A DNA stretch of 64,000 bases from VXNE01 sp963664635 (GTDB taxonomy: Bacteria; Pseudomonadota; Gammaproteobacteria; Pseudomonadales; Azotimanducaceae), in the NCBI GenBank assembly GCA_963664635.1, contig OY761542.1, positions 3,596,001 through 3,660,000 on the forward strand, read 5' to 3'. Below are positions 1-7,100 of this stretch, in pieces. A model generated the notes under the pieces. The model was not told the origin of the DNA and did no database searches. It saw only the letters and a list, made by a program, of their open reading frames with translations. The position numbers were made by a program, and so were the translations under genes. Position 1 is the first letter of the stretch. Every line of letters starts with the position of its first letter.

Positions 1-877
1 TGATCGTCGAACTCATGCGGTAGCCCAGCAACTGCTGCGCGCGTGGCGGGAGGGTGCCCGCGATCTCCGGCGGCACGGACAGGAACTGGTTCTCTTCCTG
101 CGCGAGGTGGTCGAGGGCGAACGAATAGATGAACCCGGTGCGGGGCGTGTCCGTGTGGTTGATGCCGAGACCGTGGAACACGCTGCCGAGCCAGAAGGCG
201 ATCGAGCCCCTGGGCATCACGGCCTGCACGACTTCGTGTTCCTCGGGCGCGCGGCCGGCGGGCCAGCGGTTGCTCCCCGGAACGTACCGCGTCGCCCCGT
301 TCTCGGCGGTGAAGTCCGTGCCGGCGACCATGATCGCAAGGGACAGCTCGGGTCCGTCCGGGTCGCGGTGCATGTACGGCTGGTAGCGCCACTGGTCGCG
401 GTGCAGGGTCTGGTTTCCCCCGCCCTGCACGACCTGCATGGCCACCGTCGCGTTGATCCGGTAGTGGTGGCAGTTGGGGCCGACGAGGGGATCGGGGAGG
501 TCGTGAAAGTCGGCCGGCAGTCCGTCTGCTCCGATCCGCACCTGCTCCCGTACCTTCCGGGGCGTCGATGCCGCCATCGGGCGCTCCGGCAGCAGGATCA
601 GGTCGACCACTTCGAGCACCCGCTCGTTCTGCAGCAGGTGCTCGGCGAACTCGGGCCCCCGCGCGAACAGCGCGCCCACCGACCGCCGCCGGTGGCCGAA
701 GAAGTCGCCGCCGCCCGGCTCCTGCTCCTCGAGGGCCGGTTCGACCCTGGCGACCAGCAGGTCCGCCACTTCCGGGGCGAACAGGTGCTCGACCATCGCG
801 ACGCCGTTGTCGCGGATCTCCGCCGCGATGGCCGCTGCCGGGCTGTCCGGCGCGAAGCGTCCGATCGATGGCGTCAT
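1..877 (-). CDS. Phytanoyl-CoA dioxygenase (PhyH) family protein, C-terminus beyond window
   Basis: Predicted Fe(II)/2-oxoglutarate-dependent oxygenase; the substrate cannot be read from sequence. The minus-strand frame is open from ATG at 877 to the window edge (292 codons seen), so the C-terminus is missing. The metal-binding HxD is H159-R-D161 in LHRDQW, the distal histidine is H235 in VFHGLGIN, and the likely 2-oxoglutarate arginine is R246. The start is supported by an AGGGAGGA Shine-Dalgarno about 8 nt upstream. It lies 23 nt downstream of the SDR stop codon on the same strand, so the two are probably co-transcribed: an oxygenase paired with an alcohol dehydrogenase. Two more PhyH genes occur in the window (8307-9083, 25743-26693). 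Family assignment is firm; the function in this bacterium is unknown. Confidence 0.9.
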   Translation of the reverse strand, partial: MTPSIGRFAPDSPAAAIAAEIRDNGVAMVEHLFAPEVADLLVARVEPALEEQEPGGGDFFGHRRRSVGALFARGPEFAEHLLQNERVLEVVDLILLPERPMAASTPRKVREQVRIGADGLPADFHDLPDPLVGPNCHHYRINATVAMQVVQGGGNQTLHRDQWRYQPYMHRDPDGPELSLAIMVAGTDFTAENGATRYVPGSNRWPAGRAPEEHEVVQAVMPRGSIAFWLGSVFHGLGINHTDTPRTGFIYSFALDHLAQEENQFLSVPPEIAGTLPPRAQQLLGYRMSSTI

Positions 878-900
878 GACGTCGGTCCTCCCTGGCGCAT

Positions 901-1677
901 TCATGCGAACAACGCCCCGTCGACGGCGATGGTCTGCGCGCTGATGTAATGGGCGGCCGGGGACGCCAGGAAGAGCGCCACCGTGCCCATGTCCGCGGGA
1001 TCGCCCACCCGGCCGAGCGGAATGTACCCGGCGAGCCGCTCCCAGTTCTCCTCGTCCTCGCCCACGTCCACGGTGAGCATGTCCGTGCGGACGGCCCCGG
1101 GAGCGATGCAGTTGACGCGGATGTTGTGCGGCGCAAGGTCCTGCGCGAGCCCCCGCGTCAGGAAGTTCACCCCGGCCTTGGCGATGCCGTAGATGCGGCA
1201 CCCCTCCGGGCGCATCGAGGCCACCGACGAGATGTTGATGATGCAGCCGGCCTTGCGCGCGATCATGCCCGGGATCGCCGCATGGCAGCACAGGTAGACG
1301 CTCTTCAGGTTCGTGTCGACGATCTCGTCCCAGCGCGCCTCGTCGCTGTCCGCCAGGGAGGGTCCGGACCCGCCGTTGGCGGCGTTGTTGACGAGGATGT
1401 CGATGCCGCCGAGCGTATCCGCGGCCGCCTCGATCAGCCCCTCGACGTCACCGCGCCGCGTCACGTCCGTGGGGACCGCCAGTGCGCGCCGGCCAAGGGC
1501 CCGGATCTCCTCCGCCGCCGCCTCCAGCACCTCGGGCCTGCGGCCCGCGATCGCGATGTCCGCACCCGCCCTGGCGAACTCCAGCGCGATCCCCTTTCCG
1601 ATCCCGGTCCCGCCGCCGGTGACGACCGCGATCTGGCCGGCGAGAGACAGGCTCGCCGTGCTGGCGGGAATGGTCAT
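901..1677 (-). CDS. SDR family NAD(P)-dependent oxidoreductase
   Basis: 258 residues, the normal length of a classical short-chain dehydrogenase/reductase. The Rossmann glycine motif TGGGTGIG is at residues 20-27, NNAA at 97-100, the structural Asn at 123, and the catalytic set is Ser150/151, Tyr163 and Lys167 (YGIAK). The C-terminal VDGALFA-type ending is typical of the fabG-like branch. It probably oxidises or reduces a hydroxyl/keto group on a small organic substrate together with the PhyH oxygenase 23 nt downstream. The left end of the insertion sequence at 1747 lies only 69 bp upstream of its ATG, so the native promoter may have been separated from the operon, or replaced by one inside the element. 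Confidence 0.92.
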   Translation of the reverse strand: MTIPASTASLSLAGQIAVVTGGGTGIGKGIALEFARAGADIAIAGRRPEVLEAAAEEIRALGRRALAVPTDVTRRGDVEGLIEAAADTLGGIDILVNNAANGGSGPSLADSDEARWDEIVDTNLKSVYLCCHAAIPGMIARKAGCIINISSVASMRPEGCRIYGIAKAGVNFLTRGLAQDLAPHNIRVNCIAPGAVRTDMLTVDVGEDEENWERLAGYIPLGRVGDPADMGTVALFLASPAAHYISAQTIAVDGALFA

Positions 1678-1737
1678 GGAGTCCGGTCCGTTTCGGGATC
1701 AGCCGGCGACGCTATCAGCAAGCGGGCACGACGACAA

Positions 1738-1746
1738 GGGTCGCAC
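1738..1746. repeat. Left copy of 9-bp target-site duplication
   Basis: GGGTCGCAC directly abuts the left inverted repeat and is repeated exactly at 3625-3633 beyond the right inverted repeat. Confidence 0.9.
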
Positions 1747-1769
1747 GGGTGTACGTCTTGAATGTGAGA
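1747..1769 (+). repeat. Left terminal inverted repeat (IRL)
   Basis: 23 bp beginning GGGTGTACGTCTTGA. It pairs with 3602-3624 with a single mismatch (A/T at position 16). Confidence 0.92.
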
Positions 1770-1865
1770 AATGTGAGGGATTGAAGCGGTTCGGTTGATA
1801 CTGGTGGCGTTGCGGATCCCCGTCTGACATATTGTTGGCATATCAGACGGAAACGGGAGAACGCC

Positions 1866-2258
1866 ATGCCCGAAGCCACGCTCGACGGTCTCGTCGCGCG
1901 CCGCCGCGAACTGCTCGACGAGATCGCCGCCATCGGCGACCTGCGTCCGGGATCGCTCAAGGCGCGCTTCCGCAAGTGCGGCAAGCCCAACTGCCATTGC
2001 GCGGCCGACGGCCACCCGGGCCATGGACCGCAATGGAGCGTCTCGCGCGTGGTCAAGGGGAAGATGCACAGCCGCGCGGTTCCGCCCTGGGCCTTGGAGG
2101 AGGCTCGGGGGCAGGTCGAGGAGTGCCATCGTCTGCGCCGTCTCGCGGCGGAGCTGATCGAGGTCGGCGGCGCGATATGCGAACGCCGCCTGGCCGACCG
2201 CCGCCCGGCCGAGCCGGGAAAAAGGGGGCGCCGGGCGCCGCGTTCGAGGCGCGGCTAG
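1866..2258 (+). CDS. ISKra4 first ORF, DUF6788-like protein
   Basis: 130 residues. An N-terminal helical stretch is followed by a cysteine-containing segment, KCGKPNCHCAADG (around residues 38-50), with the GHGPQW and GKMHSR motifs of the DUF6788 proteins that accompany this type of transposase. The C-terminal Arg/Pro tail (RRAPRSRRG) is probably only made when ribosomes do not shift. At 2216-2222 the frame crosses the heptamer G GGA AAA. A -1 slip there would fuse the first 119 residues to the transposase frame, giving about 576 residues in total. It may therefore be the N-terminal DNA-binding part of the transposase as well as a free product. Confidence 0.8.
   Translation: MPEATLDGLVARRRELLDEIAAIGDLRPGSLKARFRKCGKPNCHCAADGHPGHGPQWSVSRVVKGKMHSRAVPPWALEEARGQVEECHRLRRLAAELIEVGGAICERRLADRRPAEPGKRGRRAPRSRRG
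2216..2255 (+). promoter_or_regulatory. Putative programmed -1 ribosomal frameshift signal
   Basis: The heptamer G GGA AAA (2216-2222) is in the zero frame of the first ORF and fits X XXY YYZ. Fourteen nt downstream, GCCGCG (2237-2242) and CGCGGC (2250-2255) can form a 6-bp GC stem with a 7-nt loop. The downstream transposase frame is exactly -1 and has no good start codon of its own until about 140 nt later. This is seen in the sequence; actual frameshifting is inferred. Confidence 0.65.
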
Positions 2259-3595
2259 CGACGGCGCTGGACGGCGCGGCGGCGCGGTTGGTGGGGGACG
2301 GCTTGCCGGGCGCGGTCGGGTTCGAGCGGCTGGAGCGCACCTGCCGCGACGTCGCCCTGGGCACGATGGCGAAGGCGCTGGCGGCGACGCTGAACGCCGA
2401 CCGCTCGGACGAGCGCGGGCCGTGGCTGGCGTGTCCGCGCCGGGACGAGCCCGGCCACGGAGGCGGCGCCGCGCGCCATGCCGGGCGGCGCGCGAAGACC
2501 TTCGTCACGGCGCTCGGGGAGATGGAACTGGTGCGCGCGTGGTACCACTGCGACGCTTGCGGCCGCGGCTTCGCGCCGCGCGACCGGGAACTCGGCTTCG
2601 GCGACGGCGGTCTGTCGCCGGCGGTGCTGCGCATGGTCGGCAGCGCGGCCGGCGAGGTGAGCTTCGCCACGGCCGGTTCCCTGCTGCACGAACTGGCGGG
2701 CCTGAACGTCGACGCCAAGACGGTGGAGCGCCGCGCCGAGGCGCTCGGCCGCGAGATCGCGGCGGACGAACGGGAACGGGCCGCGGCCGGGCCCGCCACC
2801 GCGCCGACGCTGTATCTCGGTCTCGACGGCACCGGCGTGCCGGTGCGCGGGGCCGAGACCGAAGGGCGGGCCGGCAAGCAGCCGGACGGTTCCGCGAGGA
2901 CGCGCGAGGCGAAGCTCGCGGTGGTGTGGTCCGCCGAGCGCACCGGCGCCGACGGCGCCCCGGCGCGCGACCCCGGCTCGGTCACCTGCACCGCCGCCAT
3001 CGAGTCCGCCGCCACGCGCGACACCGACACCGTTCCCGCGCCCTTCGCGCGGCGCGTCGTGCGCGAGGCCGCGCGGCGCGGCTTCGGGGCCGCCGAACGC
3101 CGCGTGGTGCTCGGCGACGGCGCGGCCTGGATCTGGAACATCGCCGCGGAGCACTTCCCCGGCGCCGTCGAGATCGTCGACGTGTTCCACGCCGCCGAAC
3201 ACCTGCACGACATCGCCAAGGCCGTCTACGGCAACGACAACGACCTCGCGCGCGTCTGGGCGGAGCAGCGCCGCAGCGAGCTCCTCGCCGGCGCCTTCGA
3301 CGACCTGCTCCGGGCCGTCGGCGCCCACGCCGGCCGCTGCGAGGAGGCCCGCAAGGGGCGCGCCTACTTCGCCGGCAACCGCCGCCGCATGGACTATCCC
3401 GGATTCCGCGCCCGCGGACTGTGCATCGGCAGCGGCGTCGTCGAGGGCGCCTGCCGGAACGTCGTCGCCAGCCGCCTCAAGCGCGGCGGCATGCGCTGGA
3501 CCGTCGCCGGCGCCGACGCCATCCTCGCCCTGCGTTCCTACATCGTCAGCGACCGCTTCGACGACTTCTGGCGGCGCCGCGCAGCCGCAGAATGA
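2222..3595 (+). CDS. ISKra4-family transposase, second ORF (expressed by -1 frameshift)
   Basis: The -1 frame is open from upstream of the slippery site to the TGA at 3593-3595, giving 457 residues after the shift. Visible features are a zinc-ribbon-like CDACGRGF, acidic positions in YLGLDGTGVP and VLGDGAAWIWNIA, the segment IVDVFHAAEHL, and a C-terminal GSGVVEGACRNVVASRLK followed by MRWT. These are typical of the DDE-type ISKra4 transposases. It catalyses excision and insertion of the element at the 23-bp repeats. If not reached by frameshifting, translation could begin at the internal ATG 2366 but would lose conserved N-terminal sequence. Confidence 0.88.
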   Translation, partial: KGAPGAAFEARLATALDGAAARLVGDGLPGAVGFERLERTCRDVALGTMAKALAATLNADRSDERGPWLACPRRDEPGHGGGAARHAGRRAKTFVTALGEMELVRAWYHCDACGRGFAPRDRELGFGDGGLSPAVLRMVGSAAGEVSFATAGSLLHELAGLNVDAKTVERRAEALGREIAADERERAAAGPATAPTLYLGLDGTGVPVRGAETEGRAGKQPDGSARTREAKLAVVWSAERTGADGAPARDPGSVTCTAAIESAATRDTDTVPAPFARRVVREAARRGFGAAERRVVLGDGAAWIWNIAAEHFPGAVEIVDVFHAAEHLHDIAKAVYGNDNDLARVWAEQRRSELLAGAFDDLLRAVGAHAGRCEEARKGRAYFAGNRRRMDYPGFRARGLCIGSGVVEGACRNVVASRLKRGGMRWTVAGADAILALRSYIVSDRFDDFWRRRAAAE

Positions 3596-3601
3596 CCTTC
3601 A

Positions 3602-3624
3602 TCTCACAATCAAGACGTACACCC
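3602..3624 (-). repeat. Right terminal inverted repeat (IRR)
   Basis: Its complement begins GGGTGTACGTCTTGA and matches the left repeat at 22 of 23 positions. It starts 6 nt after the transposase stop codon. Confidence 0.92.
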
Positions 3625-3633
3625 GGGTCGCAC
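3625..3633. repeat. Right copy of 9-bp target-site duplication
   Basis: GGGTCGCAC, identical to 1738-1746. Confidence 0.9.
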
Positions 3634-3993
3634 CGCGGCGTGTCAACGCAAAGTAGAAAACGTCCCCTTCTCTCCAATTTGGCAATGTCCCCTTTGCGGG
3701 CCGGGACGTTGGGGCGGCGTTTTTGGGGTGCGCGCGAGGTGGGGAGCGTTTTCCACGGGCGCGGCCTCCGGAAAGCGAGAGCGCCTTGAACGCCACAACC
3801 GCCGCCGACCAACGCGCCGGTTACCAGTCGCTGACGGCCGTCAGGTGTCCCATCGAGGCTAGCGCAGTGTGCGTGGTGAAAAGAGTACGAAACGTGCGGC
3901 GGATGTCGCGACCGCGACCCAGCGTGCAGGCGGTGGCGGCGGGGGTAGTCGTCCTACTGCAATGAGGGTGCGTCGGCTGCGGCGGTGCGGGCG
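3634..3993. other. Non-coding stretch with IS21-like end and degraded sequence
   Basis: About 360 bp without a convincing gene. The first 150 bp (3641-3786) resemble an IS21-family terminus. The remainder shows no recognised motif. Frames on the minus strand here have no ribosome-binding site and no recognisable domain. Confidence 0.5.
3641..3786. repeat. IS21-like terminal sequence, copy 1
   Basis: Begins TGTCAACGCAAAGTAGAAAA, then contains spaced CGTCCCC/TGTCCCC blocks, GGGGCGGCG, GCGCGAGG and CCACGGGCGCGG, and ends near GAGAGCGCC. A diverged copy in the same orientation is at 4467-4589. The spaced, reiterated TGTCCCC blocks resemble the multi-repeat ends of IS21-family elements. No istA/istB genes are present. 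Confidence 0.5.
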
Positions 3994-4374
3994 TCAAAGA
4001 GGGGAGATGTACCGAACTCCGTCGCCGTCAATTGCGATGTAACGGTCTCGCTCCAACTTACCGGCCAAGCGCTGCAACGCCGCGATTGACAGATCCTTAC
4101 GGAAGTGCTCATTGATCCACCGGCCGAGGCCGTCCATCGTTTCGGGGCGCGCGTCACCGGCACCCCCCAGCGCCCGGCAGACAGCGCCGACCGTTGGCGG
4201 CGTATGCCTGGCAACCAGCCGCTGGATCTTCGCCCTGTGCTCGGCCTGTTTCTTCGCAGCCAGGGCGCGTCGGCGGCGCCACGCTTGGGTTTCGGTATCG
4301 ACAGGGTACGTGCTGGGCGCTTCGCCAAAGTAGCCCCCTGGATAGTCTTCGAGGTACTCGGACCAATCGCCCAT
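3994..4374 (-). CDS. Small hypothetical protein
   Basis: 126 residues, ATG at 4374. The N-terminus is acidic and aromatic (MGDWSEYLEDYPGGYFGE), followed by an Arg/Lys-rich helix (WRRRRALAAKKQAEHRAK) and a C-terminal part that could be a small helical or winged-helix fold ending VRYISPL. I do not recognise a family and assign no function. It is enclosed by two diverged IS21-like end sequences, so it may be cargo or a survivor of a degraded mobile element. Codon use looks like the rest of the window. Overlapping frames on the other strand have no features of their own. Confidence 0.55.
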   Translation of the reverse strand: MGDWSEYLEDYPGGYFGEAPSTYPVDTETQAWRRRRALAAKKQAEHRAKIQRLVARHTPPTVGAVCRALGGAGDARPETMDGLGRWINEHFRKDLSIAALQRLAGKLERDRYIAIDGDGVRYISPL

Positions 4375-4758
4375 TGCCGTGCCCCTGTTGGTGGTGACGC
4401 TCCTTCAGCTTGGCATTAGCGTAGCCCACGTGGCGTGTGCTGTCGCTGTCGCCGTGGTGAGGTCTCTGTCGACGCAAACCAGAATGTCCTCCCGCGGGTC
4501 GGGGCACAGGGGCGGCGGTTCGGTGCGCGAGGGGCAGGAAGCGGCTTCCAGGGGACGTCCACGGGCGCGGTCACCGGAGCAAGAGCGCCGGTGGGCGGGC
4601 GAGGGGATACGCGCCGCCCGTTCTTGCTCTGGCCTCGGTCGCGTTACCGTCGCGTTACCTCGGTTGGGCGCGTGGGGTCGCGCAGATCCGGACCAAGGTC
4701 CGTCCGGCCTCGAATGCGGCGATGTTCGGTTGCCGAGAGCTCGGTCCCCAGGGCCGGC
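4375..4758. other. Non-coding stretch containing second IS21-like end
   Basis: About 380 bp without a supported gene. It contains the diverged repeat at 4467-4589. The rest shows nothing recognisable. Confidence 0.5.
4467..4589. repeat. IS21-like terminal sequence, copy 2 (diverged)
   Basis: Begins TGTCGACGCAAACCAGAATG and shares in order GGGGCGGCG, TGCGCGAGG, CCACGGGCGCGG and AAGAGCGCC with 3641-3786, with small deletions. It is in direct orientation about 0.8 kb from copy 1. Confidence 0.45.
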
Positions 4759-6879
4759 CTACCGCGGACCATCACCCTGCCCTGTCCCCAGATGCTCCCG
4801 GAGAAACGCGTACGCCAGCGCCGACATGAACGCGCTTTGCGCGTTGTCCGCCGCGCCGGCGTGCCCGCCCTCGACGTTCTCGTAGTAGGCGACGTCGTGG
4901 CCCATCGCCGCCAGCTTCGCCACCGTCTTGCGGGCGTGGCCCGGATGGACGCGGTCGTCGCGCGTCGAGGTGGTGACGAGGACCGGCGGATAGTCGGCCT
5001 CGGGAGTCAGGTTGTGATACGGCGAGAACCCCCGGATGAAGGCCCACTCCGCGGCGATGTCCGGGTCGCCGTACTCCGCCATCCAGCTCGCCCCGGCCAG
5101 CAGCTCGTGATAGCGGCGCATGTCGAACAGCGGCACCTGCGCGACGACGGCGCCGAAGAGTTCCGGGCGCCGGGTGAGCATGTTGCCCATCAGCAGCCCG
5201 CCGTTGCTGCCGCCCATGATGCCGAGCTGCCCCGCCGTCGTGATCTCGCGGGCGATCAGGTCCTCGGCGACGGCCGCGAAGTCCTCGAAGGCGAGGGGGC
5301 GGTTCTCCCGCAGGGCCGCACGGTGCCAGGCGGGACCGTATTCGCCTCCACCACGGATGTTGGCGACGACATACGTCCCGCCGGCTTCCAGCCAGCCGGC
5401 GCCGGTCAACGCCTGGTAGCCGGGAGTGAGGGAGATCTCGAAGCCCCCGTAGCCGTAGAGCAGCGTGGGCTTCGGACCGTCGCCGCCGGTCGGACGCACC
5501 CCGAAGTACGGCACGCGCGTCCCGTCCGCCGAGGTGGCGAAGTGCTGCGTCACGGCGAGTCCCCCGGCATCGAACAGCGCGGGAGTCGTCTTGAGGACCT
5601 CCGCCGGGATCTCCGGCGCGGGGGCCTCGCCTGCCAGGCCCCCGCCCAACGTGCCGTACGCGAGGGTCGGCGGCGTCAGGTAGCCGTTGATGTGCAGGAA
5701 ATACGCGTCGCTCGACTCCCGGTCGACCGCCACCGCGTAGGCCGAGTCGTACCGCCCGCCCGCCGGCAGCGCCCGCCGCCGCCAGCCGTCGGCCCCCGGG
5801 GTGAGCGCTTCCAGGCGGTACACGACGTTGTCGAGCAGGGTGAGGATGACGTGGTTGCGGGTCAGCGAGACGCTGTCGAGGGACACGGTCGCCGTCGGCG
5901 CGAACAGGGTCTCGAAGCCGCGCTCACCCGCCAGAAACGACTCCAGGTCCGCGGCCAGGAAGCTCCCGGCCGAGTGCGTCGTTCCGCCAACCGTCCAGTC
6001 TTCCGTCAGCCGCAGGAACAGCCGCTCGCGAAACACCGAGACGTTGGCGCTTGCAGGCGCTTCGATGCGCACCAGATCGCCATCCCGGTGGAGGTACGTC
6101 TCGCCGTTCCAGAAATCCACCGCCCGGCGCACGAACTCGCGCGGATACTCGCCCAGGTCCGCCCAGGCGCTCACGCTGACGTCCTGCCGCGCACCTTCGA
6201 AGACGGTCCGCGCCTCCGCGAGGGGCGTGCCGCGCTCCCAGACCCGGGCGATGCGCGGGTAGCCCGACTCGGTCATCGAGCCCGGCCCGAAGTCCGTGCC
6301 CACGAACAGCCTGTCGGGACCCGCCCAGTCGACGCTGCTCTTGGCCTCCGGCAGGAAGAAGCCGCCTTCGACGAAGGCCTTCTCCACCAGGTCGAACTCC
6401 CGCACGACCACCGCATCGGCGCCGCCGCGCGAGAGCAGGACCAGGCAGCGGCGATAGTCCGGGCGGCGGTACTCCGCGCCCTTCAAGACCCAGTTTTCCC
6501 CCTCCTCCTCCGCGAGCGCATCGACGTCGAGCACGGTCTCCCACGCCGGCGACTCCTTGCGGTATTCCTCGAGCGTCGTGCGGCGCCAGAGGCCCCGGGG
6601 ATTGTCCTCGTCGCGCCAGAAGTTGTACCAGGCGTCGCCGCGCTTCGAGACGTACGGGATGCGCTCCTCCGAGTCCAGGATGGCCTTGAACCGGTCACGG
6701 GCGGCGGCGAACGCCGCGCCCTCCGCGTACGCCTCCAACGTGCGCGCGTTGCGTTCCCCGACCCACGCCAGGGGCGCCTCGCCGCTCACGTCCTCGAGCC
6801 AGAGCCACGGGTCCTCGGCCGACGCGCCGGCGGCGAGCACGGCCGGCAACACGGTTGAGGCGATCTTCGATTTGGTCAC
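4759..6879 (-). CDS. Prolyl oligopeptidase family (S9A) peptidase, secreted
   Basis: 706 residues from a GTG at 6879, preceded by GGAGG at 7 nt. An upstream extension to 7032 is open but has no ribosome-binding site and would bury the signal peptide. The N-terminus TKSKIASTVLPAVLAAGASA followed by EDPWLW is a Sec signal with an ASA cleavage site, so the enzyme is probably periplasmic. A beta-propeller region (about residues 60-430) precedes an alpha/beta-hydrolase domain with Ser558 in GGSNGG, Asp641/642 in STRDDRVHP and His673 in EGGHAG, the same spacing as classical prolyl oligopeptidases. It should cleave proline-containing peptides, consistent with peptide scavenging. It is divergent from the ATPase at 7101. 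Confidence 0.93.
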   Translation of the reverse strand: MTKSKIASTVLPAVLAAGASAEDPWLWLEDVSGEAPLAWVGERNARTLEAYAEGAAFAAARDRFKAILDSEERIPYVSKRGDAWYNFWRDEDNPRGLWRRTTLEEYRKESPAWETVLDVDALAEEEGENWVLKGAEYRRPDYRRCLVLLSRGGADAVVVREFDLVEKAFVEGGFFLPEAKSSVDWAGPDRLFVGTDFGPGSMTESGYPRIARVWERGTPLAEARTVFEGARQDVSVSAWADLGEYPREFVRRAVDFWNGETYLHRDGDLVRIEAPASANVSVFRERLFLRLTEDWTVGGTTHSAGSFLAADLESFLAGERGFETLFAPTATVSLDSVSLTRNHVILTLLDNVVYRLEALTPGADGWRRRALPAGGRYDSAYAVAVDRESSDAYFLHINGYLTPPTLAYGTLGGGLAGEAPAPEIPAEVLKTTPALFDAGGLAVTQHFATSADGTRVPYFGVRPTGGDGPKPTLLYGYGGFEISLTPGYQALTGAGWLEAGGTYVVANIRGGGEYGPAWHRAALRENRPLAFEDFAAVAEDLIAREITTAGQLGIMGGSNGGLLMGNMLTRRPELFGAVVAQVPLFDMRRYHELLAGASWMAEYGDPDIAAEWAFIRGFSPYHNLTPEADYPPVLVTTSTRDDRVHPGHARKTVAKLAAMGHDVAYYENVEGGHAGAADNAQSAFMSALAYAFLREHLGTGQGDGPR

Positions 6880-7088
6880 GCAGGCCCTCCTGACAAGTCG
6901 CGTCCGCGGACGCCGGAACATCGGGCGCAAGATGTTACGACGCCGCGTCCAGCGCAATCGCAGCCGCGGGGATCTCCCGCTCCCAACCAGACCCGGCCGG
7001 AGGCCAGATTCCCGACCAACGGTCACGGGCATGAATCTTGATGGGGTTTTTGCAATTTATGGAAATGCGATAAAGCAGACAAAAAGCA

Positions 7089-7094
7089 TATAAT
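7089..7094 (+). promoter_or_regulatory. TATAAT -10 element, probable leaderless start
   Basis: A perfect TATAAT ends 6 nt before the GTG at 7101, so transcription would begin at or next to the start codon. No Shine-Dalgarno sequence lies between. The surrounding 80 bp are unusually AT-rich for this window. No good -35 at 17-nt spacing is visible. Confidence 0.55.
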
Positions 7095-7100
7095 CCCCGG

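Larger units (their letters stand above)
1747..3624 (+). mobile_element. Complete ISKra4-type insertion sequence (1878 bp)
   Basis: Bounded by 23-bp terminal inverted repeats matching at 22 positions (1747-1769 and 3602-3624, both reading GGGTGTACGTCTTGA from the outside in) and flanked by a perfect 9-bp duplication. It carries a DUF6788-type first frame and a long transposase frame in the -1 register, the usual content of ISKra4-like elements. The undamaged repeats, duplication and frames suggest a recent, possibly still active insertion. It sits upstream of the SDR-PhyH operon and just left of an IS21-like end sequence starting at 3641. Family naming is from protein features recalled, not from a database match. 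Confidence 0.9.

Noticed and set aside
4435..6858. An 807-codon plus-strand frame opposite the prolyl oligopeptidase
   Set aside because: Antisense shadow: no domain, biased composition, and the minus-strand gene has signal peptide and full catalytic triad.
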